In this document: in pieces, positions 55,648-64,000 of the stretch
Layout: each line of letters begins with the position of its first letter
Numbering within the stretch: the first letter of the stretch is position 1
From: Diatrype stigma
Lineage: Eukaryota; Ascomycota; Sordariomycetes; Xylariales; Diatrypaceae
Length of the DNA: 64,000 bases
Assembly: GCA_022225965.2 (NCBI GenBank)
Contig: JAKJXP020000008.1
Coordinates: 496,001 to 560,000, forward strand
Direction: 5' to 3'
The notes under the pieces: model-generated
Told to the model about the DNA's origin: nothing
Database searches by the model: none
Seen by the model: only the letters and a program-made list of their open reading frames with translations
Program-made: the position numbers and the translations under genes

Positions 55648-57102
55648 TCAAATACCACTATGGCTAACATATGTGCCCTCGATGACCGGTGTGACTAGCG
55701 TATATGGCATGGCATATCTACGGCCCTCCTCATCACTGATCTTGTCCAGACCGGGACAAGTCACGATGCCGTTGGATGATCCATCCTTGCCATCATAACG
55801 AAACCGGTACTCCGACGGCTGGGAGAAGATGACATATCCGAGTGCGGCACACTCCACGATGACTTCACGGAGATGGTTCTCCTGCTCATATCTGCTTTCA
55901 CGCCCCCCGGAGACAAATGTCTGGAGGAAGCGGCTGAGAGCGGCTGCCAGTTCCTGGGCTTGCTGCGTGCTCACGTCTTCCGATGGCATGAGTGGCGTCC
56001 TCTCGCTGCGGCTGGGGTGGAGAAGGAAAGCGGTGAGTTGTCGCCATCGGGTCAACGCAACGTTGACGGCTAGCAAAATTTGTTAGTAGATAGTCAGTCC
56101 AACGGGGGGTTTTGGGACAGTCTGCTCACCTTCCGAACTCCCTCTGTGACTCTCAATCGGTGGCAGGCTTCGCACAAACGCTCCTGCAAAGGGGGGCAGG
56201 AGAGAAACAGGTGAATGGCCATCTAATGATATGCTTGCGAACGTCACGCGGGATATGATGTGTTGCAATGCTGCCCATCTCGTCCTCGTGTCTATCGCAA
56301 GCGATGCTAGACTGACGGCTGCGGAAGGATCTCGCTCATCCATCAGCCCGAGGTCAACCAACGCTGGCGCAAGGGCGCTCGGGCTGGTTTGGACGGGCTG
56401 GATGTGATATTGATTCTCGACGTGCTGCTGTATGAGCTGTCCCAAAGACCGAAGCTCAGCAGCAATGTCAGCATCTGGTTTCGACTCTAGCAGGAACTGG
56501 TCCAGCTGCAGTCTATCCGGAACGGGACCAACAGGCAAGGCTTTCTCGCCCGGAGAGTATTGCATGTGCGGGTAGTCAGGCCCTGGGCGCGTCTTTTGGT
56601 TTCGTCGAAGCAGACATAGGGCCGCCAAGGCTCCAATGATGAGCCCGGCAATGACACAGCCTATAGCGACTCCGGCAATAGCACCGTTGCTCAGCCTACC
56701 CACTCCAGCCGACGCTTGAGGAGCCGCCGTTGGACGTGAAGTACTGCTGGGATTTCGCCTTGAAGACGACGAGCTGCTGAGGGGCAGGCTAGTTTGGGCC
56801 GTAGACGTTATGGGGCTTGTCGTTTCTTGAACTCTTGTGGTGGGCGAAGGCGACGGTGACGGGCCTGGAAGAGAAGTAAGAGTACTGATGGTTGTTAGGT
56901 CTTTTTCATTTGCACTAGCCGTGGCTATCACGACATAATATAGGGTAAAAGGCCTGCTGTAGTCTGGGGAATAATAGGTTGTGGATGCCTTGGTAAACCG
57001 TACAGTCCCCTCAGTTACTAGGGTTAATGGAAACCCAATGACGGAGGTGACGAAATCCGGTATCGTATAAGTAGATCCCGTAGGAGAGGTGGTTGTTGCC
57101 AT
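55648..57102 (-). CDS. Single-pass membrane protein with conserved cytosolic domain (464 aa)
   Basis: Two exons (57102-56130 and 56069-55648; 1395 nt, divisible by three) flank a 60-nt intron; the start MATTTSPTG has a good context (ACAATGG). The N-terminal 75 residues are followed by a Ser/Thr/Pro-rich stalk (SSSSSSRRNPSSTSR), then one membrane segment at about 150-173 (GAIAGVAIGCVIAGLIIGAL) and an Arg-rich stop. The cytosolic part holds QLIQQHVENQYHIQP, LASLAIDTRTRWAALQHII and WRQLTAFLLHPSRSERTPL. It ends with YEQENHLREVIVECAALGYV and PSEYRFRY before CPGLDKISDEEGRRY. From memory this tail is a well-conserved, uncharacterised Pezizomycotina family, sometimes attached to wall-sensor-like stalks. 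There is no N-terminal signal, so a type III topology is likely. Function unknown; a surface sensor is a guess from the layout. Confidence 0.82.
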
Positions 57103-58416
57103 TGTATCCAAATTTTCATGCAATGGGCAGTATGAAGTTCTGAATGTCGATGTGCATGGTCCCTCATGAGACTAACAAGAGACGCTGAAGAGGGGGGAGG
57201 GGGGAGGTTCAAGAGGTTTGTGGGGAGACTCTCTGTGATAGAGGCTGCGTGGGAACTTTACTCCTGTCGGGTTGATGATTGATTACACAAGTGTACCCAG
57301 GTTCGTCCATGTATAACATTGCTACGAAAATTGTTGTCTCTGGGATATATACTCCTCTCAGCCCTCTCTTATGCACTCCGCCACAATCAGAGAGGTGTTG
57401 ATCGTGCCGTGCCGTTCTTCAGCTCCATGTTCGTAACTAGGTAGTTAACAAGCCCCTGTAGAATACCTATGAACCGCAATCTGACGTGGACAAACCTTAC
57501 CAAGAAACACCTACTCTACTCACTCATATGCTGCTTAGAGAAACATCATTATACTTAGATATGCTTTCCATTTCCATTCTCACCCGGAATACAGCGAGCC
57601 ACAAGACTTATTCGATGAGTTGTTCGTTCGCTTCTACTGTTCACTGCACTTTGCTCCGGGGATGATGTGCAACAACAACATCTTGGCAAGCCAGATTGGT
57701 TCAGCCTGCTGCTAACTGCATGATTGCTTGGGGGCTAGTTTCGCTGGTTCCGATCTGATTGGCGCTGCTCGCGATGCATCCCCCGACGACCAATTACAGA
57801 TGGCAAGGGTGTTCAAGCCCTCTTACACTTTGTTATACTATCCCCCGCCCTTAAGTGCGCCGGGAGCCAGTGGCCGAAGTGGTTAGAAGACGGGTGCATC
57901 AGTGCGACCTCTGGATGGATATCACACCGAATGTCACAATTGCACGCGTAGGTGGTCTAGTTATGGCACTGCCCAAGGCCATTTGAACGCCATTGGAATC
58001 GCTGGTGTCTTTCGATCGCATAAGCAGTGAGCACTGCCAGTCAGCCCAGCGGCACAGCATAACACACAGCACAGGCCAGTGTTTAGTTAGTCCTACGACG
58101 ACAGAACAGGCGTAGACTACGGCACGGTCCTCATATGAGATTGGATTTCTAATTTTGTTCCGTAGGGCGGCTATAGCGAGGAGGGTCTCGAGCCCCCCGT
58201 ATGTAGTTTGCCTTACAACCCCGGGAGCTGAACCCGGACTACATGGATGGCCCAATCTCCTTCAACTTTGGTTAAAAGAAGCTACGGATCCAGCCCTATG
58301 ATTCCTCTTTAAAGATATCTCTTTTCACGTGTGATCTATCACCCCGATACAACTGTCCGGGCCGAAGGTCTTCGAAAACAACAGTCTTAATATTTACCGC
58401 CTACCATTCAGGGAAG
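57103..58416. other. Intergenic region, 1.3 kb
   Basis: It lies between divergent promoters. A tRNA-like A box (TGGCCGAAGTGG) occurs near 57872 without the rest of a tRNA, and a nested hairpin lies at 58201-58244. No gene was recognised. Confidence 0.55.
58201..58244. repeat. Nested inverted repeat (ATGTAGT..CCGGG..CCCGG ACTACAT)
   Basis: The outer arms ATGTAGT and ACTACAT (7 bp, perfect) enclose an inner CCGGG/CCCGG stem with a 7-nt loop. On the minus strand the inner stem-loop looks like a tRNA T arm (loop TTCAGCT), but no D or anticodon arm is found. Confidence 0.6.
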
Positions 58417-60672
58417 ATGGACGAATCTCAGCCTGCTATCATAGTTGCGATCGACCTGGGTACGACTTACACAGGTAAGCCGACTTTTTAGGTGCTGACT
58501 CTCCAAGTGCCCGCCGAACGCTGAACCCCCCCGTCGTAGGTGTTGCCTGGGCGAGGCCGCAGCTCAGCCAAGTGCTGCAGACGCCCATCCAGACCATCCA
58601 CAACTGGCCCGGCAGCTCCAGCAAGAACGAGCAGAAGGTCCACACCTGCGTCGTGTACAACCCGGACGACACGCTCTCCTCCTGGGGCTACCTGTGCGAG
58701 GATGAGGACGACGCCTCCGCCGCGGCCAAGCAGAAGCGGGAGTTCTTCAAGATCTTCCTCGACCAGCAGACGCTGGCCGACGCCCACCAGCAGGGGATCA
58801 CGCAGGCGCCCGGCTCGGTAGCCGAGGCCTCGCGGCTCGTGGCCGACTACCTGCGCCAGATTTACGCGCACGTCAAGTCGACGGTGGAGCTGCACACGGG
58901 CATCAGCCACCCGTACCACCCGGGGGGCTGGGCCGACCTGGTGGTGGAGTTCGTCTTCAGCGTGCCGACGACGTGGCGGAGCCAGGGTGTCATCAACGCG
59001 TTCAAGGGCGCGATCCGGAGCGCGGGGTTCGGCGCCGAGGGGCCCCGCCACACGGCCACGGTCGAGCTGACCGAGTCGGAGGCCGCGGCCGTCGGCACCA
59101 TCAAGAGCGCGACCGTGGCCTTCGAGTCCGGCGACGTCTTCCTCTCGGTCGACGCGGGCGGCGGCACCACCGACTTCGCGCTCATGCAGGTCGTCGAGGC
59201 GCGCGAGCCCTTCCCCGCGCTGGCCCAGATCAGCCAGGTCGACGGCATCGGCATCGGGTCCACGCTCATCGACCAGGCCTTCGTCGCGCTCGTCAACGCC
59301 CGCCTCGCCCGGTTCCCCGACCTGCTCCGGCAGCTGCCCCCGGACTGCGCGCAGCGCCTCGCCAAGAGTGAGCGGTTCAGGACCACGAAGCACAAGTTCG
59401 GGGAGCGGGTGTACGACTCCTCTACCTACAAGCTGCCGATAGAGGGCGTCCCCTTCAACTTCAGCTACCCGGCAGCGGGAATCGAGGACGGGAGGTTGAT
59501 ACTTACATCGTAAGGGCTCCTTTTTTTTTCTTCTTCTTCCTTGTGTAGGGTCTTGCAAATTCAGACGCGCATAATGCTCATTGGTCACCAGGGAAGAAAT
59601 ACAGTCCCTCTTTGATCCCCACGTAGCGAGTATAACGGGTAAAATACAAGAACAGTTAACGTGGATGCAAGAAAATGGGATCATGAGACCTATAGTATGT
59701 CCGCGCGCAACCAACTTTCTTCTCTTTCCCTTTCTTCTCTTGTCCTGGGACCGACGGTTAACGTGCCATTCGTTAAGAGTTATATGATCTTATCCGGAGG
59801 CTTGGGGAGCTCGAGATACGTCCGCGACCGCATCCAGCACGCGTTGATGAAGATCCCCCACCCCCACGCGCACCAGATTCAGATTTTGCAAGCGCCGGAC
59901 CCCCAGCTGGTGGTCGTCAAGGGGCTGCTCCTCGACCGGCTGCAGAAGCTAGACTCGGGGAATGCGCCCGTGATAGTAAGCCGGATAGCGCGGGCGAGTT
60001 ACGGCTTCGAATGCAAGGCCAAGTACAACCCGGCAATACACTTGAACGAAAGGGTCCAGAGGGATCCTTACGATGGCGAGCTGTACGTGATGGGCCAGAT
60101 CGACTGGCTGATCATGAAGGTATGTTGCTGCCAATGTTCTAGAATTTCGTGTATTATATACATGTACGGCTAACACACAGTCGTAGGGCGACCAAATCAA
60201 TACCAACAGTGCTGTCAGTTCTACCTTCACCAAGAAGATAGAACATGGAAGCTCAAATAGGACGTTTGACTCCGTAATCATCACATCAGATCTAGACCGG
60301 CATTTCCTGCCCACTAGCACAAGCCAACGTGAGTGAAACCAGCCTTTCTATCACTTCATAAGATTGTTACAGATCTCCACTGACAGCTATCTATATCTAT
60401 TAGCCGGTGTAAGACAACTCTGTATTGTCAAGAGCAACCTAGCGGGCATCCACAATAACGAGATGACCATGAAAAGGAAAGAGAAGAAGATGTTCTTCAT
60501 CAAGGGCAGGAAATACCATCTCTGCACATTCGAAGTGAAAGCCATAATCGCGCCGGCGGACATCCGCTTCGAGCTGTGGTTCGGGGGCCAGAAGTTCTCC
60601 AAGAACCACGAGCCGATTCAGATCAATTGGGATACCGAGGGACCGAAAAATCATAAATCCGGTGTTTGGTGA
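58417..60672 (+). CDS. HSP70-like (HSPA12-type) actin-fold ATPase (627 aa)
   Basis: Six exons (58417-58474, 58540-59509, 59592-59694, 59778-60119, 60187-60328, 60404-60672; 1884 nt, divisible by three). The nucleotide-binding signatures of the actin/HSP70 fold are all present: phosphate-1 AIDLGTTYTGVAWA (about 10-23), phosphate-2 VDAGGGTTDFALM (about 223), connect region with DGIGIGSTLIDQAF, and adenosine loop ILSGGLGSSRYVRDRI (about 381). The last 200 residues are not the DnaK substrate-binding domain; they read VSRIARASYGFECKAKYNP and later FEVKAIIAPADIRFELWFGG. Fungi have many such divergent HSP70-like ATPases, resembling animal HSPA12 and mostly uncharacterised. No signal peptide is present. 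Chaperone activity is not shown by sequence. Confidence 0.9.
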
Positions 60673-60844
60673 GATATAATTGATTAATGTCGACACTGCC
60701 AGTGCCTACCCTAATGCCTAATTGAATCATATACATACGCCGTTGATACCCCTCTCCTCCCCCCGAGCTGCAGTCTGGATAGTCAGTCATGCCCCTCTTA
60801 ATCATAGCTCATAAGTAGTAACTACATAGTAATGCAACCAATCT

Positions 60845-61151
60845 CTAACACGCCGGCCTGTTCATCATATCTTTGATCTTCTCTGTCATTGACGAAGCCG
60901 AGCTACGTCGTCGTTGTTGTGGGTCACGAACTATGTTGGTGGCCGAGCAATCGCCGCTTGACGGATGACGGGACGCTCCCACGCGGTTGGTTCGACCTTG
61001 ATCCGGGATGGATGTCATTAGCATCTGAAGGCGATAGCTAGTTACTAGACCAGACCTTCACCCCGAGGGACGTACAGTACCAGTCTCCCCTTCCAGCGTC
61101 ATTGATCACGGCGTCGTACTTCTCCTTGGCGGCTTTATATGCCTTCGACAT
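60845..61151 (-). CDS. Small two-exon protein of unknown function (75 aa)
   Basis: Exon 1 (61151-61076) encodes MSKAYKAAKEKYDAVINDAG and on to GRGDWY. A GTACGT donor, a TGCTAATGAC branch region and an AAG acceptor bound a 79-nt intron. Exon 2 (60996-60845) runs CRTNRVGASRHPSSGDCSAT and QQRRRSSASSMTEKIKDMMN to RPAC. The total is 228 nt, divisible by three. The amphipathic N-terminal helix, GRGDWYC motif and RRRSSxSS element look like real protein rather than chance. I vaguely associate this pattern with short fungal proteins of unknown function. It is convergent with the HSP70-like gene (172 bp apart). RRRSS fits a basophilic kinase site. Confidence 0.45.
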
Positions 61152-63275
61152 GATGTTCCCAGTTTGGATATTTGATCCGGATTTGTGTGGTTTGTGATAG
61201 GGGTCAAGATTTCACTGTTGGTCTTTCGGGCCTCTCGATAGTGACAGGAGAGCGTGTCGGGAAGAGAAAGAAGAAAGGGACCAATTCGTACGCCATAGCT
61301 TCTGGGCTCGGTGTTCACATATATAGGTCTACAGATCTCGATGATCGCCGTGGGTGATGGTCGGATTTGGAGGCGACCCCTCACGGATGATATCAGAGCT
61401 CGGCAGGTTGTATATGCGCAACCCCCTTTATTGGTAATCGTGTAAGATGATTGGGCAGATGATTTGGCAGTCTCCAAATGTGTGTTTGGCTACGACTTCG
61501 GCGTGCTTCGGATGACGAGAGAATGTGTGTCTACGTGATAGGCTGGCTGATGTGACCAGGGCGAAAGTATAATATCTGGACATCCGTGCAAGGTTTCGGC
61601 ATCGAGCGCAACCTTATACAAAGTTTCGGTTTGGAGGAGACATTGACATCGGACGACATGGGCGTCTCGGGGAGGCCATGCTTATAGTCTAATTGGACTG
61701 GCCTTTCAGAAATGCTCTTTTCTTCACTCCTCCCCCTATTCAGCTTCCGGACACGAGTAAAATCACCTAGGGACAGGCCAGGATCGATCACCAGTTGCTA
61801 ATCAAGCACCTTCGGAAGTATCTACGGGTTCCTAATGAAATGGCCCATCACATTGTTGTATATCTCGGAACCAGCTGCGACGAAATCAATAGTTGAAGCT
61901 TCCATTAAATAGGGGTTATCCTACACATGACGTACCTTCAGACCCGACGGCCAAGAAGTGTTGGTATCCCACTTTCCACAACATATCGATTTTCTCGCCC
62001 AGCAACCTGATCTACCGGAATAGATTTGATTTCAGGGCTCATAATTAGGTATCTTAATCCATATCACCCATCAACTACCTATCCGCTTATTGGAACTGCC
62101 AACTACTATGTAAACGCACTCCCAAAGAAATAGAAAATACTAAAAATCCCATTGGCTGAGCTCATCTGGAAAGGGAAAGCCTACTTAGGTACCCACCGAA
62201 ATACCCTATTACGTGATTCTATTGGTCGGGTTTAGACAATCCAAGAATCATGAGAGTGTGCTTAGTTCGTAATTGCGTGGAAAGTTTAAGACAGCAAGAC
62301 AATGGCAGTTACGAAGGTCATAACGTTGATTGAGTAACAGCCTGAAATGTTCTGCTTTGTGCATTGCTTCTGTCGGTCAAGTAACTACGTACGTCAAAGT
62401 ACATGTGGTAAACCAACCTCTTTGATACGTAGAATGAAAAAGCCACTCAAGACTCAAGAATCAAGAAGACTGGGGACTCGAAACTCGATTAACTGCGAAA
62501 TAGTGGAGGCTTGGCGCTGCCACTTCCAAGGCTAATAACGCGAGCTATCAAGGCTATTTTCAAGGCTATTTTCAGGAACACGAACCCAGACAAGTTTAGC
62601 TCGTAGCACCGACCACCTCCAACACGGGAAACCACTCGCCCAGGGCAACCGGGGGGGCTTGGGGCCTGGGACGGACTTTCCCGACTTGAAATCCTGACCA
62701 GCCAGACTGCCAGCCAGACTGCCAGGACTGCCAGATCTGGGCCTCGTCGTCTGTCGTCTCTCTCATCGCCCAACAACCAACCCATCGTTCCAATCCTCCG
62801 TCGCCCGCCACATTCCATCCACGGAGCAACGAGGCCAAGCTGCATCCCACCCACCACTTCGACGGAGCAGTCAGTCAAGTTACTAGTCAAGAAGGACAAG
62901 GGGGTCGTGGCCACAATCATTCGCTGTTTCATATAACAAAATAATCTAGTTATACATACACTTTCGTTTCTTTGAGCCTCTCGTTGTCCCCTCGTTGTCG
63001 TCGCCGCCCGTCCGTCTTACGTACGTTTCCATTCCTCGCGAGATATTCGATCGATCGATAGATTTGTCGCCGCCAGCCAACCGATCCGATCCGACACGGT
63101 TCAACTCGCGATTCTTCGCATTCGGTCCCGTCGTACCGTCCGAACTTAAAGCCTTTAAACTTCGACTACTTATCCCACCATCACCCGTCATCGAAACTCA
63201 AAAACCTTGTTCGGCTCGCGCAATTGAATTCGAAGCGCCCCCTCCGCACCCGGCGACGGGCATCCTGAAGACACG
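61152..63275. other. Intergenic region and CHS7 5' leader
   Basis: 2.1 kb between divergent genes. The last 300 bases, C/T-rich and without upstream in-frame ATG structure of note, are probably the CHS7 promoter and 5' UTR. Small frames (61531-61791 and 62489-62932, minus) are unconvincing. Confidence 0.55.
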
Positions 63276-64000
63276 ATGCCCGGCTTCGGCGATTTCACCG
63301 ACATCTGCCACACGGCGCCGCTGCCGTTGTGCGCATCCGTCGGTCCCATCACCTCGGTGTCGTCCGGCGTGGGCATCGAGCCCGACTGCTACGCGCGCAA
63401 CATCGAGTTCGCGAACACCATCGTTTTCCAAGGCGCGTCGAGTGTTATGCACATCGTCGCCCTCATTATGACCGTCATCATGATCCTGCACATACGGGGG
63501 AAGTTCACGGCAGTTGGTATGTCTTTGTTCTTTTCTGGTTTCCGGCTGTCTCTACGAAGGGAGGAGGGGAGGGGGGGAAACCACCACGACACAGTCGTGT
63601 ATAATCGCACATGGGGTCGAGAAGGAGAGGAGAAAAAGAATAGGGATGGAGGAATACTGACATACTATTTTCTTCCCTATCTAGGCCGAAAGGAGATTCT
63701 CGCTTTCTTCTACATTTACATGCTGCTGAGCTTCTGGTCGCTCCTCGTCGACGCCGGAGTCGTCCCGCCGGGCCACAACGCCTACCCCTACTTCGTCGCG
63801 GTGCAGAACGGCTTCACGTCGGCGCTGATCACGTCCCTTTTGATCAACGGCTTCGTCGGATTCCAGCTCTACGAGGACGGCACGCCGCTGTCGGTCTGGA
63901 TGCTGCGGCTTTGCTCCTGCATCGCCTTCATCCTGTCGTTCCTCATCTCGCTCGCGACCTTCAAGGACTGGGCCGGCATGGGCCCCACGCAGACCGTCGG
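63276..64000 (+). CDS. CHS7: CHS7, chitin synthase export chaperone (3' part beyond the window)
   Basis: Exon 1 (63276-63516) begins MPGFGDFTDICHTAPLPLCA; a 168-nt intron (GTATGT..CTATCTAG) leads to exon 2 at 63685, which is open to the window end. The visible 186 residues contain the Cys-rich N-terminal extracellular loop (DICHTAPLPLCASVG, then DCYARN) and several membrane segments: VMHIVALIMTVIMILHI, ILAFFYIYMLLSFWSLLVDA, SALITSLLINGFVGFQLYED and LCSCIAFILSFLISLATF. This is the Chs7 family. In yeast Chs7 is an ER membrane protein needed for chitin synthase III (Chs3) to leave the ER, so it is required for wall chitin. The remaining segments of the usual seven-helix protein lie past position 64000. 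Confidence 0.93.
   Translation, partial: MPGFGDFTDICHTAPLPLCASVGPITSVSSGVGIEPDCYARNIEFANTIVFQGASSVMHIVALIMTVIMILHIRGKFTAVGMSLFFSGFRLSLRREEGRGGNHHDTVVYNRTWGREGEEKKNRDGGILTYYFLPYLGRKEILAFFYIYMLLSFWSLLVDAGVVPPGHNAYPYFVAVQNGFTSALITSLLINGFVGFQLYEDGTPLSVWMLRLCSCIAFILSFLISLATFKDWAGMGPTQTV

Noticed and set aside
57860..57910. tRNA-like A box and D-arm sequence (TGGCCGAAGTGGTTAGA)
   Set aside because: No matching B box, anticodon stem or acceptor partner within tRNA distance.
1..64000. CRISPR arrays, riboswitches, operons, insertion sequences
   Set aside because: The window is eukaryotic (spliced genes, Pol III tRNA signals); short repeats are microsatellites and no element ends or transposase/reverse-transcriptase motifs were found.

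Overview
The window is nuclear DNA of a filamentous ascomycete, most likely a Sordariomycete. Genes have short introns (49 to 168 nt) with GT..AG ends and CTRAC-type branch points. Coding DNA is GC-rich while the long spacers are AT-richer. Several products belong to lineages typical of plant-matter-degrading moulds (GH7 cellobiohydrolase, fungal GH94, LDB19 arrestin, CHS7). The species cannot be named from sequence alone.

Layout, left to right. A Ser/Arg-rich unknown protein (239-1681, +) is followed by a 6 kb gene-poor spacer. Next come a GH94 phosphorylase of the cellobionic-acid type (7745-10204, -), an intron-containing tRNA, probably Val-AAC (11879-11972, +), a frame-disrupted gene of a fungal orphan family (12169-13018, -), an LDB19/ART1-type arrestin (14266-16008, -), and a secreted GH7 cellobiohydrolase (20162-21800, -). 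The complex I assembly factor NDUFAF6 (24834-26039, -) and the repair helicase/ubiquitin ligase RAD5 (26683-30225, +) are divergent; two MluI cell-cycle boxes lie on the RAD5 side.

Two low-complexity proteins follow: one with Cys pairs at its end (30697-31836, +) and one with an N-terminal PAM2-like motif plus an Arg-Gly tract (32400-33623, +). Then an ABCG transporter with a Cys-rich ectodomain (35127-38510, +), a small single-pass membrane protein (40606-41016, -), and a divergent pair of secreted L-asparaginase (42676-44194, -) and S33-type serine hydrolase (45060-47258, +). A nine-exon, 1387-residue fungal protein of unknown function (47657-52656, -) follows. After it come a Pro/Ser/Ala-rich protein with an apparent homopolymer frameshift (53297-54673, -), a membrane protein with a conserved cytosolic tail (55648-57102, -), a six-exon HSP70-like ATPase (58417-60672, +), a 75-residue small protein (60845-61151, -), and the start of the chitin synthase export chaperone CHS7, cut by the window end (63276-64000, +).

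Functional links: the GH7 enzyme releases cellobiose from cellulose, oxidative cellulolysis produces cellobionic acid, and the GH94 enzyme can phosphorolyse that acid, so two steps of one carbon route lie about 10 kb apart. The asparaginase and S33 hydrolase share an 865 bp promoter with several GATA-factor sites, suggesting a nitrogen-scavenging pair. I saw no biosynthetic gene cluster, CRISPR array, intact transposon or virus. All multi-exon models were built by hand; a total coding length divisible by three was used as an internal check and is stated for each.
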